A stretch of DNA of 55,165 nucleotides from Lachnospiraceae bacterium (GTDB lineage Bacteria > Bacillota > Clostridia > Lachnospirales > Lachnospiraceae). The notes below the pieces were generated by a model that did not search any database, was not told the DNA's origin, and saw nothing but the letters and a program-made list of their open reading frames with translations. Below are positions 41,619 through 52,195 of the stretch, in pieces. Location: the NCBI GenBank assembly GCA_024689465.1, contig JAILDL010000060.1, forward strand, positions 1-55,165. The letters run 5' to 3'. Numbering within the stretch: the stretch's first letter is position 1; each line of letters begins with the position of its first letter. The translations under genes and the position numbers were made by a program.

Positions 41619-43739
41619 TTAAATCAATGCGTTTGCATCCAGGATCAGAGCAACTTCGCCATCACCTAAGATCGTTGCGCCGGATATGATCTTGTTCTTG
41701 TTAATGTAGGTGCCCATGGACTTGATAACGATCTCCTGCTGGCCGATCAGCTCGTCCACTACGAGACCTGCATACTTGTCACCCTTCTTAACGATAACAA
41801 CCACCATACTTTCTCCGTCTTCCTTGGGGTTCTCCAGATCCAGTACCTGGGAGAGGCGAACCAGAGGAATCACGTTTCCACGGAGATTGATCACTTCTTT
41901 GTTCTGTACCAGCTTGATATCCTGTGTACGTACATCTTCGATGGTCTGAATGGAGCCTAAGGAGATCGCATACTTCTCGTCGCCCACAACAACCATGAGA
42001 GCCTGTACGATCGCCAGGGTAAGAGGAAGTCGGATGGTCCAGGTACTGCCTTCACCAAGCTTACTCTTAACTTCCACTTCACCGCTTAAGGACTCGATCT
42101 TGGAACGAACAACGTCCAGACCTACTCCACGACCGGAAACATCGGTAATCTTCTTTGCGGTAGAGAAGCTGGGCAGGAACAGCAGGTTGATGATATCCTT
42201 GTCTTCCATGGTCTGTGCCTGCTCGGGAGTAATGGTTCCTCTCTCGATCGCCTTTGCACGAACCGCTTCCACGTCGATACCGTTACCATCATCTCTGACT
42301 TCGATGACGACGTTGTTGCCTTCCTGATATGCATCCAGGAAAATGGAACCAACGGGATCCTTGCCTCTCTGACGACGGATCTCTTCACTCTCCAGACCGT
42401 GGTCTGCGGAGTTACGGATCAAGTGCATCAGAGGATCACCGATCTCATCTACTACGGTACGATCCATTTCGGTGTCTTCACCGGTCATGTACAGTTCCAT
42501 CTTCTTATCCAGCTTCTTGGACAAGTCGCGGACCATACGGGGGAACTTGCTGACAACACTCTCGATGGGCACCATTCGAACCTTCATAACGGATTCATGC
42601 AGGTTGGTGGTAATGCTCTCCAGGTATTCCAGCTGTTCGTTGATCGCACTGTTATCGGAGCTGCCTTCCTTGGAGGTGGTGGCAGCTGCTTCTAAGGAGT
42701 TCTTTGCAATGATCAGCTCGCTGACCAGATTCATCAGAACATCCAGTTTCTCAATATCTACACGGACGGTACGTCCTACAACAGGCTTAGAAGCCTGTTT
42801 CTTGCCATTGTCTGCCTTAGCGGGAGAAGCACTTGCTGCAGGGGCTGCGGGAGCGGTAGGAGCTGCCACAGCGGGAGCGGTGGTTGCGGGAGTTTCTTCC
42901 TTTGCTTCCTCTTTCGCTTCTTCCTTGGCTTCTTCCTTCTCTGCGCTGAAGTCTGCAACGGTTACTTCCTTACCGGTTGCGGAATCGATCTCGGATACGC
43001 TCTTCACAGCGGCCAGGGTATTCTCCAGAGAATCCTCTGATACCACTACCAGGCTGAAATCGAAATCAAACTTCTCATCCTCGATATCCTGTGCGGAAGG
43101 CTCGGAGATCAGGATCTCGCCGTTTTCTTCAATGGCTTTAAATACAAGGAATGCACGGGCTGCCTTCAGTACGCAGGATTCCTGGATCTTTACGTCGATG
43201 CCGTAAACATGCTTGCCCTGCTCTGCAGCTTCGGCGATGGCCTTCTGCTGTGTGCTGTCCAGATTGATCTTTGCCCAGCCTGCTCCGGCTTCTGCCTTTG
43301 CCTCTTCCTTTCCTTCTTCTGCGCTTGCTGCCTTGGGAGCTTCTGCGCCGCCTGCGGAAGGATTGATGCAGTCGTTCAGCATCTTGATGATGGCTTCGTT
43401 ATCGTTGGTTCCCTCATCCTGAGACTCCTGGATATTGGCAACATAGCCTTCCAGTGCGTCCAGACACTGGAACAGAATATCGATCATGTTTGACTGGATC
43501 TTGATATTCCCGCTGCGAACCTCCGAGAAAACGTTCTCCATATCATGGGTCAGGGTCTGCATTCTCTTGTAACCCATGGTGCCTGCCATACCTTTCAGGG
43601 AGTGGGCAGCACGGAAGATCTCATTGATCACGTCCATGTTGTCCGGCTCCTGCTCCAGCTGCAGGATCTGCTTGTTCAGATTTTGCAGGTGCTCTCTTGA
43701 CTCGTCAAGGAAAATTTCCAAATACTGACTGACATCCAT
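41619..43739 (-). CDS. cheA: Chemotaxis histidine kinase CheA
   Basis: A 706-aa hybrid kinase. In order: P1 with phospho-acceptor His46 (AAHSLKGMAG), a P2-like CheY-docking region (about 190-265), an Ala/Glu/Lys/Pro linker (270-320), P3 dimerization, P4 ATPase (N-box HLIRNSADHGLE, DDGNGID, GRGVGLDVV) and P5, which is CheW-like (INLRGNVIPLVRLS). It passes phosphate to CheY and CheB. Confidence 0.97.
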   Translation of the reverse strand: MDVSQYLEIFLDESREHLQNLNKQILQLEQEPDNMDVINEIFRAAHSLKGMAGTMGYKRMQTLTHDMENVFSEVRSGNIKIQSNMIDILFQCLDALEGYVANIQESQDEGTNDNEAIIKMLNDCINPSAGGAEAPKAASAEEGKEEAKAEAGAGWAKINLDSTQQKAIAEAAEQGKHVYGIDVKIQESCVLKAARAFLVFKAIEENGEILISEPSAQDIEDEKFDFDFSLVVVSEDSLENTLAAVKSVSEIDSATGKEVTVADFSAEKEEAKEEAKEEAKEETPATTAPAVAAPTAPAAPAASASPAKADNGKKQASKPVVGRTVRVDIEKLDVLMNLVSELIIAKNSLEAAATTSKEGSSDNSAINEQLEYLESITTNLHESVMKVRMVPIESVVSKFPRMVRDLSKKLDKKMELYMTGEDTEMDRTVVDEIGDPLMHLIRNSADHGLESEEIRRQRGKDPVGSIFLDAYQEGNNVVIEVRDDGNGIDVEAVRAKAIERGTITPEQAQTMEDKDIINLLFLPSFSTAKKITDVSGRGVGLDVVRSKIESLSGEVEVKSKLGEGSTWTIRLPLTLAIVQALMVVVGDEKYAISLGSIQTIEDVRTQDIKLVQNKEVINLRGNVIPLVRLSQVLDLENPKEDGESMVVVIVKKGDKYAGLVVDELIGQQEIVIKSMGTYINKNKIISGATILGDGEVALILDANALI

Positions 43740-43761
43740 CTTGCAATTCCTCCATTATTCT

Positions 43762-44838
43762 TTATCTGACACCCACATTCATGATGATCTCCTGTGCGAT
43801 GTCTTCCAGTCCTACGACCTGATCTGCCAGGCCGCTGTTCACGATGCTCTTGGGCATACCATAAACGGCGCAGGTACTTTCCTCCTGAGCAATGACGCGA
43901 ATCTTATTTGTCTTGGACAGATTCTTAATGCCTTCAGTGCCATCTGCACCCATTCCCGTCATGACCACGCATACGATCTCGTCGTATTTGCTGCCGATCA
44001 GGGATTCATACATATAGTTGGCGCAGGGCTTTACCCCCTCTCTGGTCGGTTGATCGGAATAGAATATATTCATCCCCGGCTTTCTGGGATCCACATTCAT
44101 ATGGACACCGCCACGGGCGATATATACTTTTCCTTTCTCCAAAGCATCTCCGTCTTCCGCTTCCTTGACCGATACCTCGCTCAGGGAATCCAGTCTCTCT
44201 GCCAGGGACTTGGTAAAGCCCTGGGGCATGTGCTGCACGATGAGGACGGGTGCGTTGATGTTCTTCGGCAATTTCGGGATCACCGATTGAAGAGCCTTGG
44301 GTCCTCCAGTGGAACTTGCAATGGCGATAAGTTTGTTTCCGGAAGTCGTGGAATGTTTGCTGACCAGCTGAACCAGCTTCTTCGACTCCTGGATCTTCTG
44401 GATACTGAATGTAGGAACGAACTTCTGCTCTTTGCCGTTTGCAACTGCTGCAAGTAATCTTATGAAATCCTGCTTAAAGGAGTCTTCCTTACAGTTCAGT
44501 GCATTGCTGGGCTTGTGGATGAAGTCCAGGGCGCCTAATTCCAGAGCGTCCATGGTGACCTTCGCGCCTTCTTTTGTATCCGTGCTGGCCATCAGGACCT
44601 TTGCAGCGATCTTATTACGCTGCAGCTCTCTTAAGAGCTCTAATCCGTTCATGACCGGCATGTTTACATCCAGCACGACTGCGTCATATCGATTCTTTTT
44701 CAGTAGCTCCAGTGCTTCCTTACCGTCCTTGGCACGATCCGCAACTTGGAATCTTCCGTCTGACTCGATTATATCACCCAGCACTCTTCTCATAAGTGCA
44801 GAGTCATCTACGACGAGAATTTTTTTACAATTTAGCAC
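43762..44838 (-). CDS. cheB: Protein-glutamate methylesterase/response regulator CheB
   Basis: A 358-aa protein. The receiver domain has Asp57 (VVLDVNMP) as the phospho-acceptor, and the C-terminal esterase has the Ser176 (SSTGG), His203 (VQHMPQ), Asp299 (MTGMGADG) triad. Start is a GTG at 44838: AAAGGGG is 8 bases upstream and it lies two bases after the PilZ gene stop. An ATG at 44883 would put 45 more bases into overlap without a good site. Confidence 0.95.
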   Translation of the reverse strand: MLNCKKILVVDDSALMRRVLGDIIESDGRFQVADRAKDGKEALELLKKNRYDAVVLDVNMPVMNGLELLRELQRNKIAAKVLMASTDTKEGAKVTMDALELGALDFIHKPSNALNCKEDSFKQDFIRLLAAVANGKEQKFVPTFSIQKIQESKKLVQLVSKHSTTSGNKLIAIASSTGGPKALQSVIPKLPKNINAPVLIVQHMPQGFTKSLAERLDSLSEVSVKEAEDGDALEKGKVYIARGGVHMNVDPRKPGMNIFYSDQPTREGVKPCANYMYESLIGSKYDEIVCVVMTGMGADGTEGIKNLSKTNKIRVIAQEESTCAVYGMPKSIVNSGLADQVVGLEDIAQEIIMNVGVR

Positions 44839-44839
44839 T

Positions 44840-45574
44840 TTACATTCCCCTTTCCTGTCTTCTGTGCTTTCTTTCTTCCTCAAAGATATATTTTATGATC
44901 TCTTCTCTCTCGTCCACGTTCATATTGATATACTGAACGCGGTGCTCATAAGTCCCCGCATTACGGGTGCTCTCCTCAGAAGTCAGGACCTTGCCCACCA
45001 GGTTGTATTCCTTGTTCCGTCCCCCGATGAGCAGATGATAAACACAGTAGATGAGGCATCCGGGCTCATACTGATAGTTTGCAACAAAACGAAGTCCGCC
45101 ACCGCTGATGTCCACGATGATCGCCCTCTTTAAGGGAAGACCGGGAACCAGGAGCATGTGCTTGCGTTCCACTGCCTTTACTTCTTCCAGTTCCAGCTTG
45201 CGGCTGTTCATTTCCAGTGCGCAGCTGAAACGGTAATATTCTCTTCTCTGGTACTTGCGCAGATTGGAGGTCAGCTCCATGACCAGTACATAGACATTGT
45301 TGCTCTTATACCGGTCGATCACTCTGGCAAAGCACTGATACAGCCCGTTTTCCGTATAGAAGCACATATCGTACTCCTTATCCACGGGAAGCAGGATCAG
45401 TTTCTCCTGTTCCAGGGGCATGGTCACTTCGAACTGATCCTCTGTCAGGACGTCGTATACGGAACTGACATACACCTTATGGGGCGAATCCTCTCCGTTG
45501 TCCAATTTCTTTTCCACTGCCTGCAATTCGATCTTCTGTCCCGGCAGGATAAGGTTCTGTAGCATATTTTCCAT
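44840..45574 (-). CDS. PilZ-domain c-di-GMP effector, YcgR-like
   Basis: A 244-aa protein with an N-terminal YcgR-type beta domain (about 1-105) and a C-terminal PilZ domain with the ligand motif (RREYYRFSC at about 112-120, then DISGGGLRF). It lies between flhG and cheB. YcgR/DgrA proteins slow the motor when c-di-GMP rises; that role is family knowledge. The stop is one base before the cheB GTG. Confidence 0.9.
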   Translation of the reverse strand: MENMLQNLILPGQKIELQAVEKKLDNGEDSPHKVYVSSVYDVLTEDQFEVTMPLEQEKLILLPVDKEYDMCFYTENGLYQCFARVIDRYKSNNVYVLVMELTSNLRKYQRREYYRFSCALEMNSRKLELEEVKAVERKHMLLVPGLPLKRAIIVDISGGGLRFVANYQYEPGCLIYCVYHLLIGGRNKEYNLVGKVLTSEESTRNAGTYEHRVQYINMNVDEREEIIKYIFEEERKHRRQERGM

Positions 45575-45588
45575 GTTGACCCCTTTTC

Positions 45589-46473
45589 TTAACTCGTCTT
45601 TTTCGATTTGATGATGTGGGAGAAAAACGCTGCCATGCCGCGCCTGGGCACATCACCACTGACATCCTTGCTCATTAATTTGCCTGCGATCTCCTGGTAG
45701 GCGATGGAGCTCTTGGCCATGGGAGATTTCAGAGAAACAGGCATCTGCTGCCTCACCGCATCTTCCAGTTCCTTATCACTGGGTACACTGCCCAGATAAA
45801 AGATCGGAAGCTTCAAATAACGGGAAACCACTGCGTTCAGCTTGTGATACAGGGTTTCTCCTTCCGCTGTGTTCCGCACCATGTTGGCGATCACCTTGAT
45901 CTTCGTCTCGTTGCTGGAAAATCTGGGATGCTTATTCAGCTTTTTCAGCAGAGAGTAGGAATCCGTAATGGAGGTAGGCTCCGGAGTGGTCACCAGAAGT
46001 ACTTCCCCGCTGGCTACCAGAAACTCCAGGACCGAATCGGAAATACCCGCTCCGGTATCCACGATGATGATGTCTGCCAGGGAATCCAGTTCCGCCAGAT
46101 TCTGAATGATGTAGATCAGATACTCCCTACTCAGATCGCCCATGTTGGAAATACCGGAACCTCCGGAGATAAAGCCTACACCGCCCTGTCCCCAGGTAAT
46201 GATGTCCTTGATGTTCTTGCCCTGATAGATCAGATCGTAGAGATTAAACCGGGGCACCGCTCCGAACATGATCTCGATATTGGCCAGACCAAAATCCGCA
46301 TCCAGAATGATCACCCGCTGTCCCATCTGCTTAAACTGCAGGGCCAGATTAATGGAGGTATTGGATTTTCCCACACCTCCCTTTCCGCTGGTGACCGTGA
46401 TCACACGGGCCAGGGGTCTGCGAGGCATGCTGTTTGCTTTTATGATATTTCTTAACTGCTCTGCCTGATCCAT
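45589..46473 (-). CDS. flhG: Flagellum site-determining ATPase FlhG (MinD-like)
   Basis: A 294-aa ParA/MinD ATPase. The N-terminal DQAEQLR motif stimulates FlhF GTPase in the family; Walker A is VTSGKGGVGKSNT (about 27-39). FlhG limits flagellar number and placement. It lies 20 bp downstream of flhF. Confidence 0.95.
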   Translation of the reverse strand: MDQAEQLRNIIKANSMPRRPLARVITVTSGKGGVGKSNTSINLALQFKQMGQRVIILDADFGLANIEIMFGAVPRFNLYDLIYQGKNIKDIITWGQGGVGFISGGSGISNMGDLSREYLIYIIQNLAELDSLADIIIVDTGAGISDSVLEFLVASGEVLLVTTPEPTSITDSYSLLKKLNKHPRFSSNETKIKVIANMVRNTAEGETLYHKLNAVVSRYLKLPIFYLGSVPSDKELEDAVRQQMPVSLKSPMAKSSIAYQEIAGKLMSKDVSGDVPRRGMAAFFSHIIKSKKTS

Positions 46474-46493
46474 TTTTTAACCTTCGTTTTTCT

Positions 46494-47918
46494 TTAATTC
46501 TTACCGCCCAGGATCTGTTTTACCGTCTTCTGTGGATCAAAGACCTCCATATCATCGGGCACGTTCTGGCCGCAGGTGATATAGCTCATGCTGGCACCGG
46601 TATACTGCTTTAAGTTATACAGGTTACCAAGGGTCACGGTCTCATCCAGCTTGGTAAAGATCAGCTTGTAATCGGCTACTGCCTGATAGCTGTCGGCGAT
46701 GTTCAAAAGATCCCGGTACTTGGTGGTGGCGCTGACGACCAGGAACACTTCCCGTTCCGCCAGACCGTCCACGGCGTGGATAAAGGTGTTCATGTTTTCC
46801 CGAAGGGCCACGTTCTGCTGGGAATGGCCTGCGGTATCCACCAGGATATAGTCAAAGGAAGCAAAATCCCGAAGGGATGCCTCCACCTCCTCCGCGGTGT
46901 AGATGATGCGGAAGGGGGTTTCCAGAATATTGGCATAGGTGTGCAGCTGTTCTGCGGCTGCGATACGGTAGGTATCCGCCGTCAGCAGGGCCACCTTTTT
47001 CTTCTGCTCCACACTGAACTTGGATGCGATCTTGGCGATGGTCGTGGTCTTTCCCACGCCGGTAGGGCCTACGAAAAAGACTACCTTGGGTCCGCTGGTC
47101 GCCGGCGTAATAGGACTGGGCTTACCGAATTTCAGGATCATCTTCTGGTAAACCCCTGCCAGGATATAATCCATGGGCACATCCGGCTTTAAGTTCCGGT
47201 CGGTCTCATCCAGGATCTGGTTTGCGTATTTCTCGATCACCTCATTGTCCAGCATAGTGTTATAGAGAAGCTTCATAAAGGTAATGAGTTTCTGCTTCTG
47301 CTGTTCCTCCTGAGGTGTGGAAACCTTGGTCTGTTTGACGTTCTCCTGCCAGGAGATATGCGCGGTCTCCTCTGCGTTTTCCGGTGCCTTTACGGGAGCA
47401 TCCTCTTCCTTTACCGGAGAAATAGCAGGCTCCTCCTGCTTTTGGGAAAGGCGTTCCAGCGCCGACATCTTCCGGGGTTCTTCGACTGCGGGAGGGGGCG
47501 TGGTTGCCTTGATATAAGCTTCTTCCGGGGTAACAAAGTCGATGGTGGAGCCACTCTCCTTGCGGGCCGTCTGCTCCCTTGCTTCCTTTGCCAGCGCTTC
47601 GTTTACCTCTGCCATCATCTGCGGCGTCACCGGTTTTAAGGGTACAATGGTACGCTCCGGCAGGGCGGATGCATTTTTATCGGAAAACTGATCCGTTGCC
47701 GCTACCAGGTCCGGACTGATCATGGGCTTTTGAGAATACTTATCCCCGTCGTCCTCCAGTGCCACCGTTACTTCCGTCTGCTGCGGTTTGAAAAATCCGA
47801 AGACTCCCTTGCGTTTGAGCGTCCGGATGTTCATTACGACAATATTTTCCCCTAATTCACTTCTTGCGGCATTCATCGCCTCCGGCTCCGACTTGCCCAC
47901 AAACTTTTTGATGATCAT
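46494..47918 (-). CDS. flhF: Flagellar GTPase FlhF (SRP family)
   Basis: A 474-aa protein. N-terminal B region with a long Pro/Glu/Ala-rich linker to about 200, then an N domain and SRP-type GTPase (G1 GPTGVGKTTTIAK, TADTYRIAAAEQL, DTAGHSQQN, TKLDET). It recruits flagellar basal-body parts to the right place. Its start follows one base after the flhA stop. Confidence 0.96.
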   Translation of the reverse strand: MIIKKFVGKSEPEAMNAARSELGENIVVMNIRTLKRKGVFGFFKPQQTEVTVALEDDGDKYSQKPMISPDLVAATDQFSDKNASALPERTIVPLKPVTPQMMAEVNEALAKEAREQTARKESGSTIDFVTPEEAYIKATTPPPAVEEPRKMSALERLSQKQEEPAISPVKEEDAPVKAPENAEETAHISWQENVKQTKVSTPQEEQQKQKLITFMKLLYNTMLDNEVIEKYANQILDETDRNLKPDVPMDYILAGVYQKMILKFGKPSPITPATSGPKVVFFVGPTGVGKTTTIAKIASKFSVEQKKKVALLTADTYRIAAAEQLHTYANILETPFRIIYTAEEVEASLRDFASFDYILVDTAGHSQQNVALRENMNTFIHAVDGLAEREVFLVVSATTKYRDLLNIADSYQAVADYKLIFTKLDETVTLGNLYNLKQYTGASMSYITCGQNVPDDMEVFDPQKTVKQILGGKN

Positions 47919-47919
47919 G

Positions 47920-49959
47920 TTATGCTGTCACCATCCCCACTGACTGTAATTCTACGTTGGACTCTACCTCGTTGTAGGAAACAACGATCAGATCACGGTA
48001 ATAGTCTTCCGTCATTTTCTTAAAATATACCCGGACGATCGGGCTTGTGATGATGATCGGATTCTTGCCCTGATCTTCCAGTTTCTTGATCTCCGTTCCC
48101 ACGCTGGTGATGATCGCCTTGATCCGCGCAGGATCCAGCGTCAGATAAGCCCCCTGCTCCGTCTGCTTTACACTGCCCATGATCTCCTTCTCGATCTTGG
48201 GATCCAGCGTAACCACACTGGTGGTCTCGTTGGCAGGGAAGTATTTGTTGGAAATTGCCCTCTTAAGGCTCTGACGGACATACTCCGTCAGGATATCGGT
48301 ATCACGGGTCGTAGGCGCATAGTCGGCCAGCGTCTCCATGATGGATGCCAGATCCCGGATAGAGATCCCCTCTCTAAGCAGGTTCTGCAAGACCTTCTGG
48401 ATCTCGCCCACCCCAAGGAGCTTGGGAACCAGTTCGTCCACCAAAGTGGCATTGTTTTCCTTGACGTTGCTGATCAGGTTCTGTACGTCCTGACGTGTCA
48501 GGAGCTCCGCTATGTGCTCCCGGATCACTTCCGTCAGATGGGTCGCAATGATGGACGGCGGGTCTACTACCGTATAACCCAGGGATTCCGCACGCTCTCT
48601 CTGGCTCTCGGTGATCCAGATCGCCGGCAGATGGAAGGAGGGTTCAAAGGTAGGGATACCGGTGATCTCCTCTTCCACATACCCGGGGTTCATGGCCATA
48701 TAGTGATCGAATAAGATCTCGCCTTCACTGATCTGAATGCCTTTGATCTTAATGATGTACTGATTGGGATTTAACTGGATGTTATCCCGCAAGCGGATAA
48801 TGGGAACCACGGTACCCAGTTCCAAAGCGATCTGACGTCTTATCATAACCACACGGTCCAGAAGATCGCCGCCCTGGTTTACATCCGCAAGGGGAATGAT
48901 ACCGTAACCGAATTCCAGCTCGATGGGATCCACCTGCAGGAGGCTGTTGACGTTCTCCGGCTGCCGAACCTGTTCGGCCTGTACTTCCTCTTCGGACACT
49001 TCCTGTTCGATGTTGGCGGTTTCCAGCGTGCTCTGCATGTTCCGGGCAGTCAAAATGAAGGCCACACCCATGCCCACGAAGATAATGGGGTTAAGAGGTG
49101 TAAATACACCCAGAGCCGTAATGGCAAAGCCCACCAGATACAAGGCGCGGGGTGCTCCGAAAAGCTGTCCCACCAGCACAGAACCAAAGTCTGCGTCCTT
49201 GCTGCCCTTGGTGACCAGAATACCGGTTGACAGAGAGATGAGCAGGGACGGGATCTGGGAAACCAGACCGTCACCGATGGTCAGGATCGCATAGGTACTT
49301 AAGGCATCCCCTGCGCTCATACCCTGCCGCAGTACGCCCATGGCGATACCGCCTACCAGGTTGATCACGGTGATGATGATACCGGCGATGGAATCTCCCT
49401 TTACATACTTTACGGCACCATCCATGGAACCGAAGAAGCTGGATTCCTGCTGGATCTTCTCACGGCGGGCCTTGGCTTCCTGGTCGGTAATGGCACCGGT
49501 ATTTAAGTCCGCATCGATGGCCATCTGCTTACCGGGCATGGCATCCAGCGTGAAACGGGCAGTTACTTCAGCCACACGCTCGGAACCTTTGTTGATGACC
49601 GCGAACTGGATGATGATCAGGATGATGAAGATAATAGCACCTACGATCAGGTCATTGCCGCCTACGTAGGAACCGAAGGTACGGACCACGTTACCGGGAT
49701 CGCCGGTGGTAAGGATCAGTCTGGTGGAAGAAACATTCAGACCGATACGAAAGATCGTCGTGAACAGCAAAAGGGTGGGATAAAAGGACATCTCCAGCAC
49801 TTCTTTTGCAAACATGCATCGAAACAATACCAGAAACGCTACAGATATGTTAAAGGCAAGCAACACATCCAGCAGCGTGTTGGGAATGGGGACAATGAAC
49901 ATGATGAATGCAGCCAGGATGTACAGTGATACACCCAGATCGGCTCTGCTGAGTCTCAT
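47920..49959 (-). CDS. flhA: Flagellar export gate protein FlhA
   Basis: A 679-aa protein of the type III export gate. About eight membrane helices fill the first 310 residues (starting VSLYILAAFIMFIVPIPNTLL), with the conserved cytoplasmic FHIPEP-family loop DAMPGKQMAIDADLN. A long cytoplasmic domain that docks export chaperones follows. Length is normal. Confidence 0.97.
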   Translation of the reverse strand: MRLSRADLGVSLYILAAFIMFIVPIPNTLLDVLLAFNISVAFLVLFRCMFAKEVLEMSFYPTLLLFTTIFRIGLNVSSTRLILTTGDPGNVVRTFGSYVGGNDLIVGAIIFIILIIIQFAVINKGSERVAEVTARFTLDAMPGKQMAIDADLNTGAITDQEAKARREKIQQESSFFGSMDGAVKYVKGDSIAGIIITVINLVGGIAMGVLRQGMSAGDALSTYAILTIGDGLVSQIPSLLISLSTGILVTKGSKDADFGSVLVGQLFGAPRALYLVGFAITALGVFTPLNPIIFVGMGVAFILTARNMQSTLETANIEQEVSEEEVQAEQVRQPENVNSLLQVDPIELEFGYGIIPLADVNQGGDLLDRVVMIRRQIALELGTVVPIIRLRDNIQLNPNQYIIKIKGIQISEGEILFDHYMAMNPGYVEEEITGIPTFEPSFHLPAIWITESQRERAESLGYTVVDPPSIIATHLTEVIREHIAELLTRQDVQNLISNVKENNATLVDELVPKLLGVGEIQKVLQNLLREGISIRDLASIMETLADYAPTTRDTDILTEYVRQSLKRAISNKYFPANETTSVVTLDPKIEKEIMGSVKQTEQGAYLTLDPARIKAIITSVGTEIKKLEDQGKNPIIITSPIVRVYFKKMTEDYYRDLIVVSYNEVESNVELQSVGMVTA

Positions 49960-49998
49960 CGATTGTCCTCCCTTCCTTTCCTATCGATAACGCCTGTG

Positions 49999-51108
49999 TT
50001 ACAGACGGTTTTGGAGTTTATAAACAAGGGCAAGTACTTCTGCCACCGCCTGATAAAGCTCCGGCGGGATCTCCTGTCCGATCTCCACATTGGTGTAGAG
50101 GGTTCGGGCAAGGGGCTTGTTTTCAACGATCTCCACGTTGTTTTCCCTGGCCACGTCCTTAATACGCTGGGCCAGATAATCCGCACCTTTGGCCAGGACC
50201 ACCGGTGCCTGATCGGTTTCCCGGTCGTAGCGGATCGCTACGGCATAATGGGTGGGGTTGGTGATGACAACGTCGGCCTTGGGCAGGTCCTGCATCATAC
50301 GACGCCGGGAAGCTTCCTGCATCCGCTGCTTCTGTTTTCCCTTGATCTCGGGATCACCTTCCTGTTCCTTGTATTCTTCCTTGACCTCCTGCTTGGTCAT
50401 CTTCATGTCGTTGTTGAACCTCACCTTCTGATAGACGAAGTCACCGATGGCAATGAGCAGGTAGGCGGCTGCGATCCGTATCCCCACCTGGAACAGGATA
50501 TCGGATAAAAGCTGTACCCCCTGTACCACCGACATGTCATAGAGCAGATAGATCTCATCCATACGGCCCCGCAAATAGGAATAGGCCATATACAGGATGA
50601 ACACGATCTTCATGATCGCTTTGACCAGTTCCGCAAGGGACTGGGATGAAAACAGTTTCTTGACGCCGCTGGCCGGATTTAAACGGTCAAACTTGGGTTT
50701 TAAGGTTTCCGCCGTGGGTTTCCACCCCACCTGGGCGATATCGCTTACCAGGGCCACAATGAGAAAGGTAATGAGAAAGGGTGCGATACACAGCAAAATC
50801 TGTAACATGCCGTAGCGCACGATCACACCGTAATCCCCCGAGGGGATCCTGGAATCCGGCAGATAGGTGTAATCCCCGAAACGGGAATACACATTCTGAA
50901 AGATCCCGATAAAAAACGTTCCCATGGTGCCTGCCCAGAAGCGGATCAGAATAAATATGGCAAAGATGCCCACTCCGTTGGCGATCTCGCGGCTCTTGGC
51001 CACCTGACCTTTTTTACGGGCATCACTTAATTTCTTTTCAGTTGCCGGTTCCGTCTTTTCTCCGCCCGGTCCCTCCGGTGCGAAGAACTGGAGATTATAC
51101 TGGAGCAT
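49999..51108 (-). CDS. flhB: Flagellar export switch protein FlhB
   Basis: A 369-aa protein with four membrane helices and a cytoplasmic C-terminal domain. The self-cleavage NPTH is at 284-287 (DVVITNPTHYAVAI). This switch changes export from rod/hook to filament proteins. Confidence 0.97.
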   Translation of the reverse strand: MLQYNLQFFAPEGPGGEKTEPATEKKLSDARKKGQVAKSREIANGVGIFAIFILIRFWAGTMGTFFIGIFQNVYSRFGDYTYLPDSRIPSGDYGVIVRYGMLQILLCIAPFLITFLIVALVSDIAQVGWKPTAETLKPKFDRLNPASGVKKLFSSQSLAELVKAIMKIVFILYMAYSYLRGRMDEIYLLYDMSVVQGVQLLSDILFQVGIRIAAAYLLIAIGDFVYQKVRFNNDMKMTKQEVKEEYKEQEGDPEIKGKQKQRMQEASRRRMMQDLPKADVVITNPTHYAVAIRYDRETDQAPVVLAKGADYLAQRIKDVARENNVEIVENKPLARTLYTNVEIGQEIPPELYQAVAEVLALVYKLQNRL

Positions 51109-51111
51109 CCT

Positions 51112-51894
51112 CTACATCATGCCTTCCACAAACGAAACTACCATCCGGCGGATCTCCACAAAGACCATTTCCGATGCCTTGGGGAGCATGGCTGCTGTCA
51201 GGAACAAAACAGCCAGACCGACCAGAAGCTTTAACTGGATACCCACCGCAAACATGTTGAGCTGCGGGGATACTTTGGCCATGATCCCCAGAACTGCGTC
51301 CAGGATCATGATCACCACAAAGACCGGCAGACAGATCCGAAGACCGATGGTGATATAGTCCGTCATGAACATGATCAGACTGGTCACCATATGATCCGAG
51401 CGAAAGATCGCCCCGGTAATGGGGATCAGGGTAAAGGTCTCGGCCAGTGCCTTTATGATGTATTCATACATGCCGCTGATGATCAGCATCAGCATGATGG
51501 TGTACTGATAAAACATACCGGTCAGCGTCACGCTCTCCCGGGTGGCCGGATCGTACAAAGTCGCCATGGACAGGCCGACCTCCATATCTACTACGTGACC
51601 TGCAAAGCCCAGAATACTGGTACAAAGATTCACCCCGAATCCGATGAGGAAACCGGTCACCGCTTCCTTTAAAACCAGTGCACTGTAGCCCAGCACGGTA
51701 TGATACGGGATGGCTGCATGAGGAGACAGCACGTAGTACATCAGCAGGCTGATAAAAAAGGAAAGGCCTGCTCGCAGCCGCATGGGTACCGTGTTCATGG
51801 AGAAAAACGGAACCACGAACACACAGCAGCTGATACGAACAAAGATCAGCAGAAAGAAAATCAGATCGTCATAGGTAAAAGTATAATGGATCAT
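51112..51894 (-). CDS. fliR: Flagellar export gate protein FliR
   Basis: A 260-aa hydrophobic protein with about six membrane segments; LRAGLSFFISLLMY and GFAGHVVDMEVGLSMATLYD are typical of FliR. It is next to fliQ and flhB, as usual. Length is normal. Confidence 0.95.
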   Translation of the reverse strand: MIHYTFTYDDLIFFLLIFVRISCCVFVVPFFSMNTVPMRLRAGLSFFISLLMYYVLSPHAAIPYHTVLGYSALVLKEAVTGFLIGFGVNLCTSILGFAGHVVDMEVGLSMATLYDPATRESVTLTGMFYQYTIMLMLIISGMYEYIIKALAETFTLIPITGAIFRSDHMVTSLIMFMTDYITIGLRICLPVFVVIMILDAVLGIMAKVSPQLNMFAVGIQLKLLVGLAVLFLTAAMLPKASEMVFVEIRRMVVSFVEGMM

Positions 51895-51912
51895 GTATCT
51901 GCCTTAATCATC

Positions 51913-52182
51913 TCAATGAATGTACATACTGAAATCGGCCCAGAGCTGCGTCATGAACTCTGTGATCCGCCCCAGTATCCAGTCTCCGAACAGCATGATG
52001 GCCAAAAATACACTGATGATCTTCGGCACGAAAGTCAGAGTCTGTTCCTGGATGGATGTGACCGTCTGGAAAATGCTGACCAGAAGGCCCACGCCCAGGG
52101 AAACCAGGAGAATGGGAGCCGAGCATTCGATTATGAGGAACAGTGCTCTGGAAGCGATCTGTGTTACAACATCCACACTCAT
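51913..52182 (-). CDS. fliQ: Flagellar export gate protein FliQ
   Basis: An 89-aa protein with two membrane helices; the centre ...GLLVSIFQTVTSIQEQTLTF is highly conserved. It is between fliP and fliR. Confidence 0.96.
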   Translation of the reverse strand: MSVDVVTQIASRALFLIIECSAPILLVSLGVGLLVSIFQTVTSIQEQTLTFVPKIISVFLAIMLFGDWILGRITEFMTQLWADFSMYIH

Positions 52183-52195
52183 AGCTGTTTTTCTC

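Noticed and set aside
42472..43206. A 244-codon plus-strand frame opposite cheA
   Set aside because: Ser/Ala-rich antisense product of the Ala/Glu linker; cheA itself is unambiguous.
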